A DNA stretch of 15,023 nt. Origin: an uncultured Flammeovirgaceae bacterium. GTDB taxonomy: Bacteria; Bacteroidota; Bacteroidia; Cytophagales; Cyclobacteriaceae. Positions 6,797 to 13,108 of this stretch are shown one piece after another. Position 1 is the stretch's first letter. Each line of letters begins with the position of its first letter. The notes under the pieces were generated by a model. It saw only the letters and a program-made list of their open reading frames with translations, did no database searches and was not told the origin of the DNA. The stretch lies in NCBI GenBank assembly GCA_937138955.1, contig CAKZPJ010000511.1, positions 1 through 15,023 of the forward strand, given 5' to 3'. The position numbers and the translations under genes were made by a program.

Positions 6797-9331
6797 TTAC
6801 CGAACCAAGCGCAGTGTGCCGGACTGATTTCCTTCAAATACCAGAGGAGTGCCATCTTCAAAAGAACCCGAAATCTTCCAGAGATAAAGACCATTAGGTA
6901 GCGACTGATTGCGATACTTTCCGTTCCATCCTTCTTCCAAGCGATTGGTTTCAAACAGTAGCGTGCCCTGCCGGTCGTACACCTGAAAGGTCATAGTTTC
7001 AATACGTTGTCCATACAGACGAAGCTCGTCATTCTTGCCGTCGCCATTGGGTGAAAAAAGGTTCGGTACAAACAGCGTAGTGAGTACCGGGGCGGGTTCT
7101 ACTATCACGGTAATGCTATCAGTAACGGTGCAGCCATTCAATGTAATTGCCTCGAGAAAGTAGGTAGTCGTTTGGGTAGGTGAAGCTACTACTGATTGCT
7201 GAGCAGTGTTGCTCAAATTATCCGCCGGAAACCAAGCATAACCAAGAGCCTCTCCGGCATTCAGCGTGACCGATGAGCCAAAGTCTATATTGACTACCGT
7301 ATCGGTAATTAATTCTTCTTCAGGAAATAAACTGACTATCATAGTATCGTATACCAAACAGGCCGAAGGCAGTGTAACTTCCAGCCAAAGCGTATCGGGT
7401 TCAGTCACTACCAACGCTAATGTATCCATTGATCCTAACAAACCCTGACTGGCTGAGTACCAATTGACTTTAGAAAAAATGGAATCGGTCGCCCATATTA
7501 ATGGTTCGTTTCGGCAAACAATGGTATCAGCCGGAAGCGGGTCAAATTCTTCGTCAGTAGATATGGTAAGCGTATACGTGGTAGCGCAGCTAGTTTCCGA
7601 TTGAACAGCGTAGTAAAGCGTATCGGTTTTAGCCACTGTATAATCTAATCTTTGACTGGTTTGAAGGTAACCTTGCTGGGTGGAATACCAATCTACCGCC
7701 TGTTCCGCTTCTAGGAGAAGCGTAGTGTTAGCGCACACTGTTGTATCTTCTCGTGCAATGGTGAAGCAAACGGCTGGTCCTTCGCAGGGTGCGCTCATTT
7801 GAAAGGCGTTATCTACTGCTGCTACGCCCCAATAAAACTTGCCTTCCGGTAGGTTACGAACTGTATGTTCGGTACCGTATCCTGCTCGTCCATAATTAGC
7901 CCGATGCTTAAATCCACCCGAAAACTCCGGCGAAACACTAAAAGCAGTGTCATCTTCTAACAGCACGTACAGATCAAAAGTCAGCGCGACTAATTGAGTG
8001 GTATCATCGGGCGAAGCATCCCAACTAAGAAATGTCTTATTGGCAATAGTGCAAACCTGAGGATTGGAGGGGCTACCGGGGCCAGGATTTTCGGTATCCG
8101 TTTCGTTCCAGAGCAAAAATAAAGAGTCGGGTAAATTTGGGTAGTTGGCTACTACCAGTACGTCTAAATTACCATCATTATCCATATCACCTGTCGCCTG
8201 ATGAAAGTTAGTGGCTAGCAATAATGAGTCGTACATTTCTTCCCGGACGGTACTATCCTGGTTAAAGTACCAGCGCAGTACTTCCTGTCCGGCAGAGTCT
8301 TGCCCAGCCAACCCAATATCAGCCAGACCATCGTGATTATAATCAGCCAGTGAAGCAAAACTGCTTTGCACCGAGAGTACTTCTAAATCCAGTAGTTCGT
8401 AAGCTTGACTAGTGTATTGATACAATTGGGTGATGGGTTCATCTTGACGATTACGCCCTGACAGTAGTACATCGCTGCGACCATCATGATTGTAGTCGCC
8501 AATGGCTACAGCGGTGGCGATCACCGAATCGGGAACGACGTTCTTTGGCTCAAATGCAAACTTTGTTTGGTTCTGGTAGAGCTGATTTACCGTCTCCCCG
8601 TTTTCGGTGATACCGCTTAGTAGTAGATCAACTTCATCATCATTATTCCAATCGTAAGCCGCGGCTACTCCTTTCTGTAGGGCGACAGACAGAGTATCTT
8701 GAACGATAAAAGCCGTGTCTACATTCTGATAAACAAAGGCGACTAGAGAATCAGCTTTGGTACCACTGAGCAGCAGGTCGCGCCTACCGTCGTTATCAAA
8801 ATCAGCACAAGTAATAATACTGGCTTGCAGGCTATCTACCGGCATTTTAAAACTATCGCCCGGATCGGTTAAAGAATAAAAGACATTAGTCGTTCCGCCG
8901 CCAATACTGTCTCTTCCCGATATTACTATGTCTAGCAAATTATCCCGATTGAGGTCGGAAAAAGCAAAAGTAGCTTCGGTAATTGTAGGGAGAGTGAGAG
9001 GTTTTAGCGTAAATGTCTGGTTGCCCATATTTTCGTAGATCCAGTAGCCTACATTGCCTACCGAATCAGTTCCGTAGAAAAAATAGTCTAGAAAAGTATC
9101 ACCGCTTAGCTCAGCACTCATGGCGTACTCAACATTGATTGGAACGGTGAGTGTATCGGGTTTAAAGTTTTGGGCTGAGACTGCTATAATCGAGGTGAGG
9201 TGGATTATGATTAAAAGTGAATAATGGTAAGAAATCCCCCTAACCCGTTCCACGGCGGCCCTCTTTTTCAAAGGGGGAATGATGTATCTTAAGATCGCTT
9301 TACTATTAGAAGTATTCATATAAACAAGCAT
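6797..9331 (-). CDS. large secreted T9SS substrate: FG-GAP repeats, Ig-like regions and gliding-motility (CHU_C) C-terminus
   Basis: An 844-residue surface or secreted protein. A signal-peptide core lies at about residues 36-53 with the cut AVSA|Q54. Residues about 60-410 hold six FG-GAP/VCBS-type units, each with a calcium-loop-like motif: DLNRDNLLD (126), DFDNDGRRD (177), DWNNDDEVD (227), DYNHDGRSD (279), DYNHDGLAD (330) and DMDNDGNLD (382). A fibronectin-like segment follows (about 425-525), then Cys-containing Ig-like stretches (about 528-745). The C-terminal ~90 residues (VPNLFSPNGDGKNDEL ... QVYDRQG ... WNG ... LPNGLYLWKI) are the type B T9SS sorting domain shared by gliding-motility-associated proteins. 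The ATG at 9331 overlaps the TonB-gene stop as TAATG, suggesting coupled translation; Met5 is an alternative. Residues 18-33 are encoded by a palindromic repeat-like insert, giving an abnormally long pre-core region. Its ligand or function is not evident; adhesion or surface sensing is a guess. Confidence 0.9.
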   Translation of the reverse strand: MLVYMNTSNSKAILRYIIPPLKKRAAVERVRGISYHYSLLIIIHLTSIIAVSAQNFKPDTLTVPINVEYAMSAELSGDTFLDYFFYGTDSVGNVGYWIYENMGNQTFTLKPLTLPTITEATFAFSDLNRDNLLDIVISGRDSIGGGTTNVFYSLTDPGDSFKMPVDSLQASIITCADFDNDGRRDLLLSGTKADSLVAFVYQNVDTAFIVQDTLSVALQKGVAAAYDWNNDDEVDLLLSGITENGETVNQLYQNQTKFAFEPKNVVPDSVIATAVAIGDYNHDGRSDVLLSGRNRQDEPITQLYQYTSQAYELLDLEVLSVQSSFASLADYNHDGLADIGLAGQDSAGQEVLRWYFNQDSTVREEMYDSLLLATNFHQATGDMDNDGNLDVLVVANYPNLPDSLFLLWNETDTENPGPGSPSNPQVCTIANKTFLSWDASPDDTTQLVALTFDLYVLLEDDTAFSVSPEFSGGFKHRANYGRAGYGTEHTVRNLPEGKFYWGVAAVDNAFQMSAPCEGPAVCFTIAREDTTVCANTTLLLEAEQAVDWYSTQQGYLQTSQRLDYTVAKTDTLYYAVQSETSCATTYTLTISTDEEFDPLPADTIVCRNEPLIWATDSIFSKVNWYSASQGLLGSMDTLALVVTEPDTLWLEVTLPSACLVYDTMIVSLFPEEELITDTVVNIDFGSSVTLNAGEALGYAWFPADNLSNTAQQSVVASPTQTTTYFLEAITLNGCTVTDSITVIVEPAPVLTTLFVPNLFSPNGDGKNDELRLYGQRIETMTFQVYDRQGTLLFETNRLEEGWNGKYRNQSLPNGLYLWKISGSFEDGTPLVFEGNQSGTLRLVR
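9233..9280. repeat. 48-bp imperfect palindromic element inside the signal-peptide coding region
   Basis: The ends AATCCCCCT and AGGGGGAAT pair except for one mismatch, and the interior is GC-rich (CCGTTCCACGGCGGCCC). On the coding strand it begins ATTCCCCCTTTGAAAAAG and ends GGTTAGGGGGATT. Sequences of the type CCCCCTTTGAA...GGTTAGGGGGAT are familiar to me as dispersed intergenic repeats in Bacteroidota and cyanobacteria. Here it is exactly 16 codons (IPPLKKRAAVERVRGI) in frame. Only one copy lies in this window, so repeat status is inferred from form. Confidence 0.6.
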
Positions 9332-10038
9332 TAGAAATCATTATCCAACTGAAAAGTGAGGGGCATGGTGTGCTTGGTTGCTATGGGTTCACCATTCACC
9401 TGGGCCGGAAACCACTCAGGCATAGACTTTATCAAACGAATAGCTTCCTCGTTAATATCCTCACGCACGCCCTGTAGAATCCGAATCTGATCGGGATGGC
9501 CTCCCTCGTTAATATAAAACTCAACCAGTACCGAGCCCGTCACTCCGGCGGTTCGGGCTGCTTCCGGATACTGTAAATGCTTGGCAAAGTATTCGTATAG
9601 AGCGGGATAACCATCTATCGGTTGAGCCTCCGCAAACTGACTAGTCGCTGTGCTTTCGGCCTTATTTACGTCGGGTTTTGGAGGTAGAGTCTCAGTATTT
9701 GGGGCAAGAGAAGATTTTCTTTCGGGTAATGGCACTGCCTGAATTTGTGCTGTAAACTCTTTATCTTGAAGTGGATTCTCTGGAGTGGATAGCTGGGGAG
9801 GAAGTGAAGTTACCCGAGCGGGCAGATTAGTAAAGCGAGGTGCATTCAGCCAATGAATAACTTCCCAACTACCCAGCCCTAATCCCACCGCTACTATGGT
9901 TCCGTACAACCAACGGCGGTAATTAGATCGGGTTCGCTGGGCACGTTGATACCGAGTCAGTAGTTGATCAAAATTCTGCCACTGAGCAGGATCGGAAGAG
10001 GGGCGATCATCAAACATACAGCGATACGTTAATTTCAT
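9331..10038 (-). CDS. single-span TonB-domain protein next to an ECF sigma factor
   Basis: A 235-residue protein. A basic cytoplasmic N-terminus (about 1-43) is followed by one membrane helix at about 44-64 (WLYGTIVAVGLGLGSWEV), a Pro/Ser/Thr-rich periplasmic linker (about 70-140), and a TonB C-terminal domain at about 145-231 containing LQYPEAARTAGVTGSVLVEF and ending in TMPLTFQL. The topology is that of TonB-like energy transducers, but no ExbB/ExbD or TonB-dependent receptor is present in the window. It starts 11 nt after the ECF sigma stop, where an anti-sigma gene is usually found, so its cytoplasmic segment may contact the sigma factor; that is inference. Its stop overlaps the ATG of the next gene (TAATG). 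Met8 is a possible alternative start. A plain structural or energy-coupling role is the alternative. Confidence 0.85.
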   Translation of the reverse strand: MKLTYRCMFDDRPSSDPAQWQNFDQLLTRYQRAQRTRSNYRRWLYGTIVAVGLGLGSWEVIHWLNAPRFTNLPARVTSLPPQLSTPENPLQDKEFTAQIQAVPLPERKSSLAPNTETLPPKPDVNKAESTATSQFAEAQPIDGYPALYEYFAKHLQYPEAARTAGVTGSVLVEFYINEGGHPDQIRILQGVREDINEEAIRLIKSMPEWFPAQVNGEPIATKHTMPLTFQLDNDF

Positions 10039-10049
10039 GATACAGATAT

Positions 10050-10604
10050 TTATATTTCCAGCTGCTTGCGGAGTTTAGCCAGCAGGCGGTAGGTTTTTAC
10101 TTTGGCGTGATTCTCAGTGATGTTGAGAATAAAACTAATTTCCCGGAAGGGCTTTTGCTCAAAGAAGCGTAGCTCCAAAAGCTGTACTTCCTCTAAACGC
10201 AGCGTATTAATAGCCACGATCAAGTGGTCTCGCCACTTTTCTAAATAGTCCGGTGAATATTCTTCTTCGCTTTTTAGTTCAGTCAGCAAATTCTCATCAA
10301 TGACGATTTTGCGGACGTGTTTGGTCTTGCGAAAGAACTGCATTACTTCGTTATGAGCAATACGGTAGAGCCACGACTGAAAAGGAGCCTTAGTAATTTT
10401 GTATTTCTTCAAATGAAGTAGCGCATTAAGAAATACTTGGGAGGTAATATCAGCGGCTACGCTCTCATTATCTACCCGCCGGTACACAAACAGGAAAATA
10501 GGCTGATGGTACTTTTCGTACAAAGGACGAAATGCTTGCGGGTTTTTCTGAGCAGCTTGGATTTGCTGTCGCTCACTTTCCGATGTAGATGCTAAACCTT
10601 CCAA
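10050..10604 (-). CDS. ECF-like sigma-70 family RNA polymerase sigma factor, first gene of the T9SS-linked operon
   Basis: A 184-residue sigma factor. Region 2 spans about residues 25-93, with LYEKYHQPIFLFVYRRV, ADITSQVFLNALLHLKKY and PFQSWLYRIAHNEVMQFFRK. Region 4 spans about 128-182, with the helix-turn-helix around FREISFILNITENHAKVKTYRL. The start is TTG at 10604: an in-frame TAA lies two codons upstream, and the only internal Met lies at about residue 88. It is the first gene of a five-gene minus-strand run and likely controls that run, itself, or both. A perfect dyad sits 20 nt upstream of the start. By analogy with SigP control of T9SS genes in Porphyromonas it may regulate secretion functions, but no sequence link to SigP is claimed. 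Confidence 0.9.
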   Translation of the reverse strand: MEGLASTSESERQQIQAAQKNPQAFRPLYEKYHQPIFLFVYRRVDNESVAADITSQVFLNALLHLKKYKITKAPFQSWLYRIAHNEVMQFFRKTKHVRKIVIDENLLTELKSEEEYSPDYLEKWRDHLIVAINTLRLEEVQLLELRFFEQKPFREISFILNITENHAKVKTYRLLAKLRKQLEI

Positions 10605-10623
10605 CGATTATGTAATAAAATTT

Positions 10624-10638
10624 TACTGTCCGACAGTA
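10624..10638. promoter_or_regulatory. 15-bp perfect dyad, candidate operator of the sigma operon
   Basis: TACTGTC and GACAGTA are perfect 7-bp inverted arms around a single C, 20 nt upstream of the sigma TTG start. The same 7-mer TACTGTC recurs at 10757-10763, where a weaker TGTC/GACA pair with a 6-nt spacer is seen. Position and symmetry fit a repressor or activator site; the transcript start is unknown. Confidence 0.5.
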
Positions 10639-10906
10639 GAATACAAAATCCTGGAAAAGATACAGCCTCAGTAGAAATTTTAGTAGCGGAGTAGTTTCGT
10701 TGGAAAGTATTTATTTGCAAGAAAAGCTAATGGCTACGTATATAATGCTCTACCAATACTGTCAAAGTGGACATCTTGGTTTGTTGAAATTGTGGACTAC
10801 GGAAATTAGATAGCCCGTTGAGATAAAATTTTTGCTTGAGTAGTTAGGTGACTGATGTGCTGGGAAAGCGACCAATCTAAAAACCAACTCGGAATTTATT
10901 AAGCTG

Positions 10907-10914
10907 TATTTTTG
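10907..10914 (+). promoter_or_regulatory. possible -7 promoter element (TATTTTTG) before the 196-residue membrane protein
   Basis: TATTTTTG matches the Bacteroidota TAnnTTTG box and lies 41 nt before the ATG at 10956, a reasonable promoter position. No TTG-type -33 element is visible at the normal spacing, so confidence is limited. Confidence 0.35.
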
Positions 10915-10955
10915 TATACTATACTTAATACAATTATACGCTTTAGTCTGTACCG

Positions 10956-11546
10956 ATGTCGCAACAATCTTCTTCTAACAAAATTCTCAACTGGATCTGG
11001 ACCGGAATATTTTCTGTATTCTATCCGATTATTATGGCCTTCTCGCTATTGTTTGTCGGCGTGGTTTGGGTTTTTTCTACCTTGTCGTGGATGCTTACCT
11101 CGCTGGTTCGGAAGGTTTTTCCTAAAGTTGGAAAGGAGGTTGCGCCCCGACCAACTGCCCCGAGCTGGCAGTCGTTTTTCAAGAGTGATCATCTGCGTAT
11201 TGAGCGAATGCTAAAGGAAGAAATTATGTTCGGTCCGGCTTACTATAAGTTGCGCGCTATTCCGAACAATGCCGAAGCTTTAGCCAAAGATTTCTTCGGA
11301 GATTTTAAGTACCCTTGCTTCGATGGGGTGCTGTTACAAAAATTCAATACCGTAATTCCTAAAGAATTACCCGATTTTGATTTAGTTTTCCTCAACCTGA
11401 AAACTGGGCAACTGAAGTACATTGAAACCATCAAATCATTTAGCTGGAATGTTGAAGAGTCTGGTCGAGGGATTATGGTTACTTGGCAGGATGAAGGAGA
11501 ACAGTACGAACTGCGGTTGACGCAGGAGCGATTACTACATGCGTAA
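10956..11546 (+). CDS. unknown N-terminally membrane-anchored protein
   Basis: A 196-residue protein that I do not recognise. Residues about 11-51 are strongly hydrophobic and aromatic, long enough for two adjacent membrane helices or one hairpin. Residues 52-70 are a basic, Pro-containing linker. Residues about 72-196 form a soluble alpha/beta domain with no obvious catalytic motif; noticeable segments are EIMFGPAYYKLRAIP, FDLVFLNLKTGQLKYIETIK and YELRLTQERLL. With both ends of a hairpin inside, the soluble part would be cytoplasmic. Its last 8 nt overlap the next gene (ATGCGTAA), so the two are translated together and may share a process. No function is assigned. Confidence 0.82.
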   Translation: MSQQSSSNKILNWIWTGIFSVFYPIIMAFSLLFVGVVWVFSTLSWMLTSLVRKVFPKVGKEVAPRPTAPSWQSFFKSDHLRIERMLKEEIMFGPAYYKLRAIPNNAEALAKDFFGDFKYPCFDGVLLQKFNTVIPKELPDFDLVFLNLKTGQLKYIETIKSFSWNVEESGRGIMVTWQDEGEQYELRLTQERLLHA

Positions 11547-12330
11547 GTTTGAAGAACTTCGTGATTTTTTAGAACAACAACATGACCGCTACAATCAGCC
11601 GGCTTTTATTGAAACCGACCCAATTAGCATTCCCCATCAGTATCAGAAGAAGCAGGATATTGAGATCAGCGGTTTCGTAGCGGCAGTACTGGCCTGGGGA
11701 CAGCGCAAAACAATCATCAATAAGTGTCAAGAGTTTTTCTCCTACATGGACAATGCTCCGCACGATTTTATTCTGTACCACCAAGAGGATGATCTCAAAC
11801 CTTTTCTGAATTTTAAGCATCGCACATTTAACGCTACCGACGCGCTTTATTTCATTGCTTTCTTCCGCCACTTTTATCAGCAACATGATTCATTAGAAGA
11901 AGCCTTTTGGCTGGGAATGAACGAAGAGTCATCAGCAATTGAAACCGGACTCATTCATTTTCATCATTTATTCTTCAGTTTACCCGACTATCCTGCCCGA
12001 ACTCGTAAGCACGTGGCTACGCCCGAGCGCAATTCAGCCTGCAAACGCCTTAATATGTACTTGCGCTGGATGGTACGGCAAGACGACCGAGGAGTAGATT
12101 TTGGTCTCTGGTTCAAGATTCGTCCCAACCAACTCATTTGCCCCTGCGATGTACACGTAGACCGGGTGGCCCGCCAACTCGGCTTAATAACCCGCAAGCA
12201 AACTGACTGGCGCACTGCGGTAGAGCTTACCGAAAATCTCCGAAAGTTTGACCCTACCGACCCTGTAAAGTATGATTTCGCACTATTTGGTTTGGGAAGT
12301 GATAATCAGTCTACGGTCAACAGCCGATAG
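11539..12330 (+). CDS. TIGR02757/DUF2400 family protein, HhH-glycosylase-like
   Basis: A 263-residue protein matching the conserved TIGR02757 (DUF2400) family of unknown function, common in Bacteroidota. Recognisable blocks are DIEISGFVAAVLAWGQRKTI (40-59), NSACKRLNMYLRWMVR (165-180), and CPCDVHVDRVARQLGLITRK (201-220) followed by DPVKYDFALFGLG. The third block resembles the VDTHV-x-R-V-x-x-RLG segment of helix-hairpin-helix/GPD DNA glycosylases such as endonuclease III, with Asp204 or Asp208 near the catalytic-Asp position. No iron-sulfur Cys cluster is seen. A DNA-binding or repair-like role is therefore a guess from pattern only. The ATG overlaps the preceding stop, which fixes the start. 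The length is normal for the family. Confidence 0.88.
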   Translation: MRKFEELRDFLEQQHDRYNQPAFIETDPISIPHQYQKKQDIEISGFVAAVLAWGQRKTIINKCQEFFSYMDNAPHDFILYHQEDDLKPFLNFKHRTFNATDALYFIAFFRHFYQQHDSLEEAFWLGMNEESSAIETGLIHFHHLFFSLPDYPARTRKHVATPERNSACKRLNMYLRWMVRQDDRGVDFGLWFKIRPNQLICPCDVHVDRVARQLGLITRKQTDWRTAVELTENLRKFDPTDPVKYDFALFGLGSDNQSTVNSR

Positions 12331-12361
12331 TACACAAATCAATAGGGTTTAGAGATTGGCT

Positions 12362-12480
12362 CCGGAACCTGTCCGGGATCTGGTTTAGTGATTGGATACT
12401 ATTTATTACTCATCAATCATTCGTCATCATTCATTGTCGATTATCAATTGTGTATTGTACATTGCAGTTTGATGATTATT
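12362..12480. repeat. repeat-like intergenic sequence: short CCGGA/TCCGG dyad and ATCATT/ATTG low-complexity run
   Basis: CCGGA-acctg-TCCGG at 12362-12376 resembles the core of dispersed intergenic repeats of the form TCCGGAAC..GTCCGGA. From about 12404 to 12480 the sequence is a degenerate run of ATCATT, TCATTG and CAATTG words. Both types commonly recur in intergenic DNA of such genomes. Other copies are not in the window, so identity as a repeat is unproven. Confidence 0.35.
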
Positions 12481-12490
12481 AACTGCTTTT

Positions 12491-13102
12491 ATGACTTACA
12501 ATACCGTTATTTTTGACCTTGGTGGGGTACTAATCGACTGGAACCCCGAGTATTTGTATCGAGAAATGTTTACCGAAGAGGTGGAGATGAAACAGTTTCT
12601 GGAGGAAGTCTGTCATGGAGCGTGGAACAAAGAACAAGACCGCGGTCGTCCGTTTGCCGAAGCAGTGGAAGAGCGGACGGCGGCGTATCCACAGTACGTA
12701 GCGGAGATTCAAGCGTATCACCACCGTTGGGAAGAAATGCTGGGTGGTGCCATTGAAGAAAATGTAGCGGTTTTGGAAGATTTGAGGAAAAAGTCTGACA
12801 TTAGCTTATACGCGATCACTAATTGGTCCGCCGAAACTTTCCCCATTGCTCAGCGCGATTATTCGTTCTTACAATATTTTGAGGACACGATAGTTTCCGG
12901 TGAACTTAAAATTGTGAAGCCCGATGCCCGAATCTACCAAACCTTGTTGGATCGTCAGCCAACTATTGTACCCGAACAAGCCATCTTCATTGACGATGTA
13001 GCCGAAAACATTGCCGGTGCTGAGGCCCTTGGAATCAAAGGAATTCACCTTACTCCCGATACTAATCTTCGGGAAGAATTAAAGAAATTAGGCGTTCTGT
13101 AA
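12491..13102 (+). CDS. HAD-superfamily hydrolase, probable sugar-phosphate phosphatase (YihX-like subgroup)
   Basis: A 203-residue HAD phosphatase, probably cytoplasmic. Motif I is VIFDLGGVLIDW with nucleophile Asp9; motif II is AITNWS with Thr110-Asn111; motif III is Lys143 in KPDARIY; motif IV is FIDDV with Asp168-Asp169. The helical cap lies between residues about 15 and 85. The residue two after the nucleophile is Gly instead of the usual Asp. The same DLGxV form occurs in the YihX (glucose-1-phosphate phosphatase) type, so activity is plausible, but the exact substrate is not predictable. The ATG at 12491 puts motif I at the expected distance. It converges on the DUF2520 gene with only 6 nt between the stop codons and no visible terminator. 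Confidence 0.9.
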   Translation: MTYNTVIFDLGGVLIDWNPEYLYREMFTEEVEMKQFLEEVCHGAWNKEQDRGRPFAEAVEERTAAYPQYVAEIQAYHHRWEEMLGGAIEENVAVLEDLRKKSDISLYAITNWSAETFPIAQRDYSFLQYFEDTIVSGELKIVKPDARIYQTLLDRQPTIVPEQAIFIDDVAENIAGAEALGIKGIHLTPDTNLREELKKLGVL

Positions 13103-13108
13103 ATTATT

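Larger units (their letters stand above)
10605..10955. other. 351-nt divergent intergenic region
   Basis: It separates the minus-strand sigma operon from the plus-strand membrane-protein gene and should hold both promoters. I see the TACTGTC/GACAGTA dyad near the sigma side and a TATTTTTG box near the other side. I find no CAAAnnTA (minus-strand -7 box) for the sigma operon, no RNA gene, no tRNA-like fold and no convincing small ORF. Confidence 0.6.

Noticed and set aside
6607..6954. 115-codon minus-strand frame across the PorP/CHU_C junction
   Set aside because: It overlaps the strongly supported C-terminus of the CHU_C protein and the PorP signal peptide in another frame.
9285..9294. 10-bp palindrome ATCTTAAGAT next to the 48-bp element
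   Set aside because: It falls in codons of the signal-peptide region, and a palindrome this short is common by chance; not clearly part of the repeat or a target-site duplication.
10912..11214. 100-codon plus-strand frame starting before the 196-residue membrane protein
   Set aside because: Overlaps the better frame at 10956, which is coupled to the DUF2400 gene; the translation is Arg/Cys/Leu-rich and out-of-frame in character.
13103..13108. Search for a bidirectional terminator between the HAD and DUF2520 genes
   Set aside because: Only 6 nt separate the stop codons and no hairpin with a T-run is visible around them.
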